Source: Clostridia bacterium (GTDB taxonomy: Bacteria > Bacillota > Clostridia > Oscillospirales > Acutalibacteraceae). Taken from it: a stretch of 64,000 nt of DNA. Numbering within the stretch: position 1 is the stretch's first letter; each line of letters opens with the position of its first letter. The stretch is taken from contig JAGAMK010000060.1 in NCBI GenBank assembly GCA_017624735.1, positions 1-64,000 of the forward strand, in the 5' to 3' direction. The position numbers and the translations under genes are program-made. Shown one piece after another: positions 43,035 through 52,201 of this stretch. The notes under the pieces were generated by a model. The model saw only the letters and a program-made list of their open reading frames with translations, was not told the origin of the DNA and did no database searches.

Positions 43035-44966
43035 TTAGAATGATTCCTTAGTATAATTTAATAATCCACCAGCGAGAATAATATCCTTCTGACGCTGTGA
43101 AAGGTCATAATTAATCGAATATTCTTCATTTTTCGTAAGGTTTACAAGAACTGCTGGTTCATTATTGATGATAGCTTTTTTGATACCTTTAAGGCTTAAT
43201 TCATCTCCTTGAGTAATCTTATTATAATCATCTGCATTAGAAAATGTAAGTGGTAAAATACCTGCGTTGATAAGGTTAGCACAGTGAATACGAGCAAATG
43301 ATTTTGTAATTACTGCTTTAACACCAAGATAAAGTGGAACAAGAGCAGCATGTTCACGCGATGAGCCTTGACCGTAATTAGCACCGCCAATTACAATACC
43401 TTTTCCTTCTGCTTTAATTCTTTCAGGGAATGTCTTATCACAAACACCAAAGCAATATTGTGAAAGGAAAGGAATATTTGAACGATAGGGGAGAATCTTA
43501 GCACCTGCAGGCATAATGTGGTCAGTTGTAATATCGTCACCCACTTTAAGGACTGCTTTAGCAGTAATATCGTCACCCATAGGTTCACTTGTTGGGAATG
43601 GTTTAATATTAGGACCGTACATTACTTCGACATCTTTTGCTTCTTCAGGAGTTGCAGGCATAGCAACCATATTATCATTAATAATAAATTCGTCAGGAAG
43701 AGTTATTTCTGGGAATTCACCTAAATCTCGTGGGTCAGTGAGATATCCTGTGATAGCAGATGCTGCTGCAACTTCAGGACTAACAAGGTAAATACCTGCA
43801 TCAGCAGTGCCTGAGCGGCCCTCAAAGTTTCTGTTGAATGTTCTAAGCGAAACACCAGCAGAGTTAGGGGATTGTCCCATACCAATGCAAGGACCACAAG
43901 CACTTTCAAGAATACGAGCACCAGCATCAATCATATCAGAGAGTGCACCATTCTGTGAAATCATATTAAGAACTTGCTTTGAACCTGGCGCAATTGAAAG
44001 GCTAACTGCAGGATGAACTGTTTTTCCTTTAAGAATTGCTGCAACTTTCATCATATCTAGAAGAGATGAATTAGTACATGAACCGATACAAACTTGGTCA
44101 ACCTTGATTTTGCCTATTTCTGTAACAGATTTAACTCGGTCAGGCATGTGAGGACAAGCAGCCATTGGAGCAAGTAAAGATAAATCAATGTCAACAACTT
44201 CGTCATAAACTGCATCTTCGTCTGCTTTGAGTTCAACCCAATCTTCTTCACGACCTTGTGCCTTTAAGAATGCTTTTGTAACATCATCAGAAGGGAATAC
44301 TGATGTTGTTGCACCAAGTTCAGCACCCATATTTGTAATTGTAGCTCTTTCTGGAACTGAAAGAGTTGCAACTCCTTCGCCACCATATTCAATTATTTTA
44401 CCAACGCCACCCTTAACGGTCATAATTCTTAATACTTCAAGAATTACGTCTTTAGCAGCAACCCATGGACTGAGTTTTCCTGTAAGATTAACCCTTACCA
44501 TTTTAGGCATTGTGATATAATATGTACCGCCACCCATAGCAACAGCAACGTCAAGACCGCCAGCACCCATAGCGAGCATACCAATGCCGCCACCAGTTGG
44601 TGTATGGCTGTCTGAACCAATCAATGTTTTGCCGGGTTTACCAAATCTTTCAAGGTGAACCTGATGGCAGATACCATTACCGGGTCTTGAAAAACGGATG
44701 CCACGTTTTTTTGCAACACTTTGAATAAATCTGTGGTCATCAGCATTTTCAAAGCCTGTTTGTAATGTGTTATGGTCAATATATGCAACTGAAAGTTCAG
44801 TTTTTACCTGTTCAATGCCCATAGCTTCAAGTTCGAGATATGCCATTGTTCCTGTTGCATCTTGAGTTAATGTCTGGTCAATTTTAAGCCCAACCTCACT
44901 ACCCGGTGTCATATCACCACTAACAAGGTGAGATTTAATGAGTTTTTGTCCGATTGTCATACCCAT
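43035..44966 (-). CDS. acn: aconitate hydratase
   Basis: The 643-residue enzyme isomerises citrate to isocitrate with a 4Fe-4S cluster. Cluster cysteines appear in CIGSCTNSS (about 293-301) and ACGPCIGMGQ (about 355-364). GSDSHTPTGGGIGMLAMGAGG (about 117-137) and the swivel-domain segments DDITTDHIMPAG (about 478) and GANYGQGSSREHAA (about 528-541) are typical. It is the compact bacterial form related to mitochondrial aconitase, shorter than AcnA. It is the first gene of acn-idh-rex, with AAGGAGTG before the ATG. No citrate synthase is in the window. Confidence 0.95.
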   Translation of the reverse strand: MGMTIGQKLIKSHLVSGDMTPGSEVGLKIDQTLTQDATGTMAYLELEAMGIEQVKTELSVAYIDHNTLQTGFENADDHRFIQSVAKKRGIRFSRPGNGICHQVHLERFGKPGKTLIGSDSHTPTGGGIGMLAMGAGGLDVAVAMGGGTYYITMPKMVRVNLTGKLSPWVAAKDVILEVLRIMTVKGGVGKIIEYGGEGVATLSVPERATITNMGAELGATTSVFPSDDVTKAFLKAQGREEDWVELKADEDAVYDEVVDIDLSLLAPMAACPHMPDRVKSVTEIGKIKVDQVCIGSCTNSSLLDMMKVAAILKGKTVHPAVSLSIAPGSKQVLNMISQNGALSDMIDAGARILESACGPCIGMGQSPNSAGVSLRTFNRNFEGRSGTADAGIYLVSPEVAAASAITGYLTDPRDLGEFPEITLPDEFIINDNMVAMPATPEEAKDVEVMYGPNIKPFPTSEPMGDDITAKAVLKVGDDITTDHIMPAGAKILPYRSNIPFLSQYCFGVCDKTFPERIKAEGKGIVIGGANYGQGSSREHAALVPLYLGVKAVITKSFARIHCANLINAGILPLTFSNADDYNKITQGDELSLKGIKKAIINNEPAVLVNLTKNEEYSINYDLSQRQKDIILAGGLLNYTKESF

Positions 44967-45013
44967 TTTGAATCACTCCTTAGACTTTTTCATTTTTTTA
45001 ACAATCTTTTATA

Positions 45014-45043
45014 ATTTTATTATATTGACATTATTTTGTCAAT
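45014..45043 (-). promoter_or_regulatory. promoter of acn-idh-rex with overlapping palindromic operator
   Basis: On the minus strand TTGACA (45037-45042) and TAAAAT (45014-45019) are 17 bp apart. The -35 box is one arm of a perfect palindrome, ATTGACA-N6-TGTCAAT (45024-45043). Its 18-bp core TTGACA-N6-TGTCAA has the same TTG...CAA layout as Rex sites (TTGTGA-N6-TCACAA). A repressor bound here would block RNA polymerase; Rex, encoded in this operon, is the obvious candidate. Confidence 0.6.
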
Positions 45044-45081
45044 AAGTTTTATATATATTAAAATTAAATTTAAACAAAATA

Positions 45082-45110
45082 TTGATATTGTCTTTTTGGT
45101 ATGATACAAT
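45082..45110 (+). promoter_or_regulatory. promoter of the ClpP-like gene
   Basis: TTGATA (45082-45087), a 17-bp spacer and TACAAT (45105-45110), divergent from the acn promoter. Confidence 0.6.
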
Positions 45111-45122
45111 ATTTTGGATAAA

Positions 45123-45171
45123 AAGCAAATATTAATTGCTTATTTGGAAATAATACAGATATTATTTCCAA
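45123..45171 (+). promoter_or_regulatory. two hairpins in the leader of the ClpP-like gene
   Basis: AAGCAA/TTGCTT (45123-45141) is followed by a perfect 12-bp hairpin, TTGGAAATAATA (45144-45155) with TATTATTTCCAA (45160-45171). The latter ends directly at the AAGGTGG ribosome binding site. It could protect the 5' end or gate translation. Confidence 0.45.
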
Positions 45172-45183
45172 GGTGGTTAATAT

Positions 45184-45876
45184 ATGTGCTATAATACAAA
45201 TAATTGTGACAAACAGCAGAATGACGATTCACTTAGTTCTGAAATGGTTGATAATGGTGGATTTTCAGTTAATAAGAACGGAATGAGTATCCACTGTTTA
45301 ACTATTATTGGTCAGATTGAAGGACATTATTTGCTTCCACCCACTGACAAAACTACAAAGTATGAACATGTTATTCCTCAACTGATTTCTGTTGATGAAG
45401 ATGATAGTATTGATGGTTTACTAGTGGTTTTAAATACAGTTGGTGGTGATATTGAAGCGGGGCTTGCGATTTCTGAATTAATTTCAGGAATCAAGAAACC
45501 AACAGCTTCATTAGTGCTTGGTGGTGGACATTCAATTGGTGTCCCTTTGGCTGTATCAACAAATCGTTCATTTATTGTGCCAAGTGCTACAATGACCATT
45601 CATCCGGTAAGAACAAATGGGCTTGTGCTTGGTGTCCCTCAGACACTTTCTAATTTAATAAAAATGCAAGAACGAATCGTAAACTTTGTTTGTAGTAATT
45701 CAAATATTACTCCAAAACGTTTCAGAGAATTGATGCTCTCAACAGGTGAACTTGTTATGGATGTTGGTACAATTCTTGATGGTAAAAATGCAGTCCAAGA
45801 AGGTTTAATTGATTGTGTTGGAAATTTAAATGATGCAATGTCATATTTATATTTTGAAATTAATAAACGGAGATGA
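45184..45876 (+). CDS. ClpP-fold serine protease (TepA/YmfB-like)
   Basis: The 230-residue protein has the ClpP/crotonase fold of the TepA (translocation-enhancing, YmfB) family. It shows [15 protein letters not shown] (about 39-53), the oxyanion region [22 protein letters not shown] (about 79-100), the nucleophile Ser in [15 protein letters not shown] (about 111-125) and the His in [10 protein letters not shown] (about 134-143). The N-terminal 30 residues are polar and unconserved. It acts in the cytoplasm. In Bacillus the homologue has been linked to protein export and germination. It lies immediately before uppP, probably in one operon continuing to ftsK, an arrangement also found for the Bacillus ymfB-ftsK region. 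Confidence 0.88.
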   Translation: MCYNTNNCDKQQNDDSLSSEMVDNGGFSVNKNGMSIHCLTIIGQIEGHYLLPPTDKTTKYEHVIPQLISVDEDDSIDGLLVVLNTVGGDIEAGLAISELISGIKKPTASLVLGGGHSIGVPLAVSTNRSFIVPSATMTIHPVRTNGLVLGVPQTLSNLIKMQERIVNFVCSNSNITPKRFRELMLSTGELVMDVGTILDGKNAVQEGLIDCVGNLNDAMSYLYFEINKRR

Positions 45877-45880
45877 TTTT

Positions 45881-46741
45881 ATGTCAATTATTAAAGCAAT
45901 AATATTAGGTGCAGTTCAGGGTATTACTGAATTTCTTCCTATATCGAGCAGTGGACACCTTTCATTGTTTCAACATTTCTTAGGTGTTGGCGGGGAAGGC
46001 TCATTACTGTTTTCTGTTCTTTTGCATTTAGGTACATTAATTGCAGTTTTCATTGTTTTCCATAAAACGATATTTGAATTAGTTGTTGAATTCTTTGGAC
46101 ATATTAAGGATATATTTACTGGTAATTTTAAATTCAAAGAGCTCAATGGGAAAAAGAAAATGCTTGTAATGTTCGTTTTCTCATGTGTTCCACTCTTGCT
46201 TTTGTTACTTCCAATTGGAAATGATATGAAATTGATGGATTGGCTTAGTGGATTCTCAGAAGATGATAGTATTTTACTTGAGGGTTTTTGTTTCTTGTTT
46301 ACAGGCTGTTTATTGCTTACATCTACATACATTTCAAAAAAGAAGACACTTACAAGAGAAGTTAATACTGTAGATTCATTTGCAGTTGGTTTAGCACAGG
46401 TTTTTGCAGCAGCTTTTCCTGGTATTTCACGTTCAGGTTCAACAATTTCAACAGGTATGATTTGTGGTGTGTCAAAAGAATATATGGTTGAGTATTCTTT
46501 TATATTAGGTATTCCAGCAATTCTTGTTGCAAATGTTGTTGAACTTAAGGATGCGGTTGATGCAGGTGCTCAACTCGAACTTCTACCAACAATTATCGGC
46601 GTTATCGTTGCTGCTGTTGTGGGTGTTGCATGTATCAAACTTTTACAATGGATTTTGAAAAAAGATATGTGGAAATATTTTGGTTTCTATTGTTTAGTTA
46701 TTGGTGTAGTAACAATAATTTGTAGTGCATTAGGTTTATAA
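45881..46741 (+). CDS. uppP: undecaprenyl-diphosphatase
   Basis: The 286-residue polytopic membrane protein (about eight hydrophobic segments) dephosphorylates undecaprenyl diphosphate to recycle the cell-wall lipid carrier. The two active-site motifs are visible: GITEFLPISSSGHL (about 18-31) and FPGISRSGSTIS (about 184-195). The start is the ATG after CGGAGATG, 4 bp beyond the previous stop; in-frame starts farther upstream lie inside the ClpP-like gene. The symbol bacA is an older name for the same family. Confidence 0.95.
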   Translation: MSIIKAIILGAVQGITEFLPISSSGHLSLFQHFLGVGGEGSLLFSVLLHLGTLIAVFIVFHKTIFELVVEFFGHIKDIFTGNFKFKELNGKKKMLVMFVFSCVPLLLLLLPIGNDMKLMDWLSGFSEDDSILLEGFCFLFTGCLLLTSTYISKKKTLTREVNTVDSFAVGLAQVFAAAFPGISRSGSTISTGMICGVSKEYMVEYSFILGIPAILVANVVELKDAVDAGAQLELLPTIIGVIVAAVVGVACIKLLQWILKKDMWKYFGFYCLVIGVVTIICSALGL

Positions 46742-46760
46742 TAATTTTGGAGATGTTAAA

Positions 46761-49232
46761 ATGGCTCAAAAGAAAAGAAAAAAGAGTGCTGTGAAAAAGA
46801 CAAATAAAAAATCTTCTTTCGGTTCTTTTAAAATGAATAAGCAACTGACTTCAATTATTTTATTTGCAGTTGGCATATTATCTTTCTGTCTTGCTGTGAT
46901 TGATGCAGAAGGACTTTGGGGAGCATTAAGAACATTAACTTTTGGCGTATTTGGATTTTGTTCTTTTATTTTCCCATTATTCATACTCGCAATCTCTGCA
47001 ATTATAGCTCTTGACAAAACTGACGAAAAAACAATAGTCAAATTAGTTGAAGCATTTGTATTGATTACTATGTTTACATCGATTGTACATATTTTCCAAT
47101 GCAATTCATCTTCATATTTTGAAGCAATTGAAGATGCATATAATATGTACAAAATAGACGGTAGTATGCTTGGTGGTGGAGTTTGGGGTGCACTTTTTGG
47201 TGGACTTATTCTTTTAATTACCGGTAGTAACAAACTTGCTGCTCTTATTATTGCATTTTTAATTCTTTTTGTTGTTGTAATGATTTTATTAAATATCACA
47301 TTGGGTAATCTTTTTAGAAGTATTTCAAAACCAGTTAAAAAGATTGGCGAATATACAGGTGATAAAATAACTGAATACGGAGAAAAGATAGAACAAAAGA
47401 ATGCGGAAAGAGAAAGAAGAAAGAGAGAGTTTAATCCTGATGTTCCTTTAGGACCAGAGCCGGAAAAAATTACTGAAGATATTGAAGAAGATGACTTAGT
47501 ACCATACAAGGAAATTAAGGGAGAAGAAATTGATAATACACAGGTTGATACTGTAAAAAAAGAAGATGAAGTAAAAGAAAAAGTAATCAATCTTGATGAT
47601 ATTATTAAAAAGAGTTCTGTTTCAAAAAATGATGATACAGAACCTAAAGAGCAACTTAAAATTAAAGATGTTGAAGAAACTGCAGAAGATGATTTTGACG
47701 ATGAAGAAACTAAACCATACATTCTTCCTTCCTTGGACTGTCTTAACTTGCCTAAAAACAATAACACTGCTGGTTTTGAAAACGAACTTAAACAGAATGC
47801 TAACAAGCTTGTAGAAACACTTAAAAGTTTTGGTGTTGAAACAAGAATTGTTGACATTGCTCGTGGTCCATCAGTTACTAGATATGAGATTCAACCTGCT
47901 GCTGGTGTGAAAATTAGTAAAATAACTAATCTTTCTGATGATATTGCTTTAAATCTGGCTGCATCAGGTGTTCGTATTGAAGCACCTATTCCAAATAAGG
48001 CAGCAGTTGGTATCGAAATTCCAAATAAAAACAGACAATCCGTTACATTAAGAGAAGTTATTGACACTCCTGCATATAAAAATGCTAAGTCAAAACTTAC
48101 AGTAGCGTTAGGTAAAGATATTACTGGTGAGTTTGTTTATTCTGACTTAGTAAAAATGCCACACTTACTTATTGCCGGCACAACTGGTTCAGGTAAATCA
48201 GTTTGTCTTAATTCTATGATTGTAAGTATTCTTTACAACGCAAGTCCGGATGAGGTTAAGCTTTTAATGATTGACCCGAAACAAGTTGAATTTACTATTT
48301 ATAATGGAATTCCTCATTTGTTGGTGCCTGTTGTTTCTGACCCAAGAAAAGCATCTGGTGCACTTGCTTGGGCAGTAACAGAAATGCTCACAAGATATAA
48401 AACATTCTCAGAAAATTCTGTTCGTGATATTTCGGGCTATAATAGCATTTGCGAAAGTCAAGGCAAAAAGAAAATGCCACAAATCGTTATATTTATCGAT
48501 GAGTTGTCCGACCTTATGATGGCAGCTCCTAATGAGGTTGAGGATTCGATTTGTCGTCTTGCGCAAATGGCTCGTGCTGCCGGTATGCATCTTGTAATTG
48601 CAACACAACGACCATCAGTTGATGTTATCACAGGTATAATTAAAGCTAATATTCCAAGTAGAATTTCACTTTCAGTTTCATCACAGGTTGACTCAAGAAC
48701 AATTATTGATTCAGTTGGTGCTGAAAAATTACTTGGTAACGGTGATATGCTTTATTATCCTGTTGGTATACCAAAACCTATCCGTGTTCAAGGTTGTTAT
48801 CTTTCAGATAAAGAAGTAGAAAATGTTGTTACATTTATAAAGAATCAGGAACAATCTGTTTATGATGATGCTGTTATGAAAGAAATTGACCGTCAGGCAG
48901 CAAACACAGGTGCAAAGAAAAAAGATGTTTCATCATCAGAAGGTGACGAAGATAGCCCTGCAGATGAGATGCTTCCTAAAGCTATTGAAGCAGTTATTGA
49001 AGCACAATCTGCATCTACAACATTACTACAAAGAAAACTAAAATTAGGCTATGCTCGTGCTGCAAGAATTATTGATGAGCTTGAAACCCGTGGCATAATA
49101 GGTCCTTATGAGGGTGCTAAACCAAGAAAAGTTCTTATTTCAAAACAACAATGGTATGAAATGAATGCACTTGCACAAGGTGGCGCAGATAAATCATACG
49201 GAGAAGATGAAGAGAATAACAATGAAGAATAA
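46761..49232 (+). CDS. ftsK: FtsK/SpoIIIE DNA translocase
   Basis: The 823-residue protein pumps chromosomal DNA through the division or sporulation septum. Four membrane segments occupy about 28-180. An acidic, Lys/Glu-rich linker covers about 195-330. The alpha/beta motor (about 340-720) has the Walker A GTTGSGKS (about 475), the Walker B IVIFIDELSDLMM (about 575) and ATQRPSVDVITG (about 614). The gamma winged helix (about 745-805; QRKLKLGYARAARIIDELE) reads orienting sequences. AAATGG follows TTGGAG. Its 3' end overlaps the radical SAM gene by 11 bases. Confidence 0.95.
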   Translation: MAQKKRKKSAVKKTNKKSSFGSFKMNKQLTSIILFAVGILSFCLAVIDAEGLWGALRTLTFGVFGFCSFIFPLFILAISAIIALDKTDEKTIVKLVEAFVLITMFTSIVHIFQCNSSSYFEAIEDAYNMYKIDGSMLGGGVWGALFGGLILLITGSNKLAALIIAFLILFVVVMILLNITLGNLFRSISKPVKKIGEYTGDKITEYGEKIEQKNAERERRKREFNPDVPLGPEPEKITEDIEEDDLVPYKEIKGEEIDNTQVDTVKKEDEVKEKVINLDDIIKKSSVSKNDDTEPKEQLKIKDVEETAEDDFDDEETKPYILPSLDCLNLPKNNNTAGFENELKQNANKLVETLKSFGVETRIVDIARGPSVTRYEIQPAAGVKISKITNLSDDIALNLAASGVRIEAPIPNKAAVGIEIPNKNRQSVTLREVIDTPAYKNAKSKLTVALGKDITGEFVYSDLVKMPHLLIAGTTGSGKSVCLNSMIVSILYNASPDEVKLLMIDPKQVEFTIYNGIPHLLVPVVSDPRKASGALAWAVTEMLTRYKTFSENSVRDISGYNSICESQGKKKMPQIVIFIDELSDLMMAAPNEVEDSICRLAQMARAAGMHLVIATQRPSVDVITGIIKANIPSRISLSVSSQVDSRTIIDSVGAEKLLGNGDMLYYPVGIPKPIRVQGCYLSDKEVENVVTFIKNQEQSVYDDAVMKEIDRQAANTGAKKKDVSSSEGDEDSPADEMLPKAIEAVIEAQSASTTLLQRKLKLGYARAARIIDELETRGIIGPYEGAKPRKVLISKQQWYEMNALAQGGADKSYGEDEENNNEE

Positions 49233-51102
49233 TTCGTTTTTACCCGTCTCAAAAAATGATATGATTTCCCGAGGCTGGGATGAAGTAGATTTTGTTTATG
49301 TATCAGGTGATGCATACGTCGACCATCCCAGCTTCGGTGTGTCTATAATTACAAGAGTCCTTGAAAATGAAGGATATAAAGTGGGAATCATTTCTCAACC
49401 TGACTGGAAGAAAAATGATTCATTTAAGATTTTTGGAAAACCTAGACTTGGTTTCTTTGTTTCTTCCGGAAATATTGATTCAATGGTGGCACACTACACT
49501 GTTGCAAAGAAAAAAAGGAGCACAGATGCTTATTCACCAGGTGGCAAAATGGGGTTAAGACCTGATAGAGCCGTTATAGTTTACTGTCAGAAAATAAGAG
49601 AAATATATGGGGATATTCCAATTGTTATTGGTGGGCTAGAGGCATCACTTCGTCGTTTTGCCCATTATGACTATTGGGATGATAAAATAAGACCATCCAT
49701 TCTTTTTGATTCAGGTGCGGATTTGATATCATTTGGAATGGGCGAAAGACAAACCGTACAAATTGCAAACAGATTAAATAATGGTGAGAGCATTAAATCA
49801 TTAACAGATATTAAAGGTACTTGCTATTCTGTACCAGTTACGGAAACACCATATAAAGGTGTTGAGTGTCCTTCCTTTGAAAATGTTGTTAGTTCAAAAA
49901 AGGAATATGCAATTTCCTGTCGTATTCAACAAGATGAGCAAGACCACATTCGCGGTAAAATAATTAAACAACGTCATGGAAAAATGATGCTCGTACAGAA
50001 TGAGCCAATGGAACCCTTGACAACAGAAGAACTTGACGAGGTTTATGCACTTCCATATATGCGAACATATCATCCAATGTATGAGAAGGATGGGGGAGTT
50101 CCCGGCATTCTTGAAGTTGAGTTTTCCATTACACATAATCGTGGTTGTTTTGGTGCATGTAATTTCTGCTCAATTGCATTCCATCAAGGTAGATATGTAA
50201 CATGCAGAAGTAAAGAATCAATAATCAATGAAGCAAAACTATTAACACAGTTAAAAGGATTTAAGGGTTATATTCATGATGTTGGTGGTCCAACAGCAAA
50301 CTTTAGACGAACTTCTTGTGATGTTCAATTAAAAAAAGGTCTTTGTAAAGGCAAAAAGTGCCTTGCACCAAATCCTTGTCCTGCATTGATTTCAACTCAT
50401 GAAGAATACCTTGATATACTTCGTGAAATTCGTAACATACCAAAGGTAAAAAAAGTATTTATCCGTTCAGGTATTCGATATGACTATATGCTGTGCGATG
50501 ATAATGATACATTTTTTAAAGAACTTGTTAAGCATCATGTTAGTGGGCAGTTAAAAGTTGCTCCTGAACATTGTTCAGCTACTGTTCTCGATAAAATGGG
50601 TAAACCACATATCAAAGCATATAAGGAATTTTCAAAAAAATACTTTAACTATACTAAATCAATTGGTAAAGAGCAGTATCTTGTTCCTTATCTTATGTCG
50701 TCGCATCCGGGAGCAACATTAAAAGATGCTGTTGAACTTGCTGAGTTTATTAGGGATGAAAAGCTCCATCCGGAACAAGTTCAGGATTACTATCCAACTC
50801 CGGGTACAATTTCTACTGCTATGTATTACACAGAGCTTGACCCGTATACATTGGAAAAAGTGTATGTTGCAAAAACTCCTCATGATAAGGCATTACAACG
50901 TGCTTTAATGCAGTATTTTAATCCTAAAAACTATGATTTGGTTTATGAGGCATTGAAAAAAGCAGGTAGAAATGATTTGATTGGTACTTCGCCAAAATGC
51001 TTAATTAAACCAAAACAAAATGATAGAATGAATGTTAGTAAGAAAAAAGGGTATGACGGAAAGAGAAAAACAAATATACAAAAGCGGAAGAAAAAATCCT
51101 AA
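49222..51102 (+). CDS. YgiQ-family radical SAM protein
   Basis: The 626-residue protein has the YgiQ layout: an N-terminal domain (about 1-290) with FVYVSGDAYVDHPSFG and GGLEASLRRFAHYDYW, then a radical SAM domain with HNRGCFGACNFCSI (about 305-318), whose CxxxCxxC binds the 4Fe-4S cluster. APEHCS and HPGATLKDAVELAEF follow, then a basic C-terminal tail. Substrate unknown for the whole family. The start is an ATG inside the ftsK end, chosen because homologous sequence begins just after it; longer in-frame extensions would lie in the ftsK gene. It ends 50 bases inside the next gene. Confidence 0.9.
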   Translation: MKNNSFLPVSKNDMISRGWDEVDFVYVSGDAYVDHPSFGVSIITRVLENEGYKVGIISQPDWKKNDSFKIFGKPRLGFFVSSGNIDSMVAHYTVAKKKRSTDAYSPGGKMGLRPDRAVIVYCQKIREIYGDIPIVIGGLEASLRRFAHYDYWDDKIRPSILFDSGADLISFGMGERQTVQIANRLNNGESIKSLTDIKGTCYSVPVTETPYKGVECPSFENVVSSKKEYAISCRIQQDEQDHIRGKIIKQRHGKMMLVQNEPMEPLTTEELDEVYALPYMRTYHPMYEKDGGVPGILEVEFSITHNRGCFGACNFCSIAFHQGRYVTCRSKESIINEAKLLTQLKGFKGYIHDVGGPTANFRRTSCDVQLKKGLCKGKKCLAPNPCPALISTHEEYLDILREIRNIPKVKKVFIRSGIRYDYMLCDDNDTFFKELVKHHVSGQLKVAPEHCSATVLDKMGKPHIKAYKEFSKKYFNYTKSIGKEQYLVPYLMSSHPGATLKDAVELAEFIRDEKLHPEQVQDYYPTPGTISTAMYYTELDPYTLEKVYVAKTPHDKALQRALMQYFNPKNYDLVYEALKKAGRNDLIGTSPKCLIKPKQNDRMNVSKKKGYDGKRKTNIQKRKKKS

Positions 51103-52054
51103 TGGTTATAAAAATACTCCGTTTATTTTCACTATTAAATATAATAAAAAAATTCTTGCAATAACTATTTTAATTTTTCTTATTTGTATTGCTATAAACT
51201 TTATAATAGGATTTAATCTTGTACCCAAAAGTGATTTTTATGTTAAACTTGGAATCATTGATGGTATAGAAAAACAAGATTCTGATTTTGCGGTTTATTT
51301 TCTTGACGTCGGTCAAAGTGATTGTTCAATTGTTGTCTGTGATGATAAAGTTATGATGATTGATACGGGAACAAAAAGCCGAAACATTAAAATAAGAGGT
51401 GCTTTGTTAGTATTAGGTATTGATAAAATTGATTATCTCGTTGTTACACATCCTCACGATGACCATATGGGAAATGCAGCAGATATAATTAAGAGATATA
51501 ATGTTGAAAATATTATTATGCCTAAAATAGCAACAGATAATCAGGTTAATACACTCACTTTTAATCATTTAATTAATTCTATTGCAAAATATGAAGTTAA
51601 TCCTATGACGATTAATTCTGGAGACAGAATAAGCATTGGGTGTGCAAAAGTTGATTTTCTTGCACCATTTGAACAAAATGACAATTTAAATAATATGTCT
51701 ATTGTTCTCAAAGTGAGTTTCGGTGATACATCTTTTCTTTTTCAGGGTGATGCAGAGGATACTATTGAAAAGAAACTATTAAGTAGTGATACTGATATTT
51801 CTGCCGATGTAATTAAAGTCGGTCATCATGGAAGCAATACATCAACAGGTGATGAATATTTAGATAGAGTAAATCCTTCTATTGCTGTTGTTTCATGCGG
51901 TGCCGATAATACATATAAACACCCAAATAAACAAACAATAGACACACTTGAAAATGAAGACATTAAAACATATATTACTGCATATGATGGAAATATTGTC
52001 ATTACTTCAGATGGTAAATCTATCAATGTTATATGTGAAAATAAAAATGCATAA
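51053..52054 (+). CDS. ComEC/Rec2-type metallo-beta-lactamase-fold hydrolase, membrane-anchored
   Basis: The 333-residue protein has one hydrophobic anchor (about 33-55), then a metallo-beta-lactamase domain like the C-terminal part of ComEC. It begins FAVYFLDVGQSDCSIV (about 81-96), with the metal motif VVTHPHDDHMGNA (about 131-143), LFQGDAE (about 229) and VIKVGHHGSNTST (about 250-262). It lacks the ComEC channel, so it is not a complete DNA uptake protein. It could be an outward-facing nuclease or phosphoesterase. The ATG after AAAAAGGGT overlaps the radical SAM gene by 50 bases, an unusually long overlap. Confidence 0.82.
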   Translation: MTEREKQIYKSGRKNPNGYKNTPFIFTIKYNKKILAITILIFLICIAINFIIGFNLVPKSDFYVKLGIIDGIEKQDSDFAVYFLDVGQSDCSIVVCDDKVMMIDTGTKSRNIKIRGALLVLGIDKIDYLVVTHPHDDHMGNAADIIKRYNVENIIMPKIATDNQVNTLTFNHLINSIAKYEVNPMTINSGDRISIGCAKVDFLAPFEQNDNLNNMSIVLKVSFGDTSFLFQGDAEDTIEKKLLSSDTDISADVIKVGHHGSNTSTGDEYLDRVNPSIAVVSCGADNTYKHPNKQTIDTLENEDIKTYITAYDGNIVITSDGKSINVICENKNA

Positions 52055-52070
52055 AATTTACAAAAAACTA

Positions 52071-52099
52071 TTGCATTAATAGTTTTGTTGTGATATAAT
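52071..52099 (+). promoter_or_regulatory. promoter of rpsB-tsf
   Basis: TTGCAT (52071-52076), a 17-bp spacer and TATAAT (52094-52099). About 100 nt of untranslated leader follows. Confidence 0.75.
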
Positions 52100-52105
52100 T
52101 TTTCA

Positions 52106-52161
52106 GCAATTCGCATGTGCGGTGATTTTGACGGAATTGCATTACTAATGTCCCGCCAAAA
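52106..52161 (+). promoter_or_regulatory. structured rpsB leader, possible autoregulatory element
   Basis: GCAATTC (52106-52112) pairs with GAATTGC (52134-52140). TTTTGACGG (52126-52134) can pair with CCGCCAAAA (52153-52161) at eight of nine positions. The two helices cross, so they would form a pseudoknot or exclude one another. A ribosomal-protein leader bound by S2 is a natural idea; there is no terminator before AAGGAGG, so any control would be translational. Confidence 0.45.
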
Positions 52162-52201
52162 GTTGACCCGTACAGAGGATAAAATAAGGAGGAAAAAAAT
52201 C

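Noticed and set aside
46766..47857. Long minus-strand open frame of 363 codons inside ftsK
   Set aside because: It is antisense to the membrane and linker region of ftsK, Ser-rich and low in complexity, with no binding site; a shadow of the Lys/Glu-rich linker.
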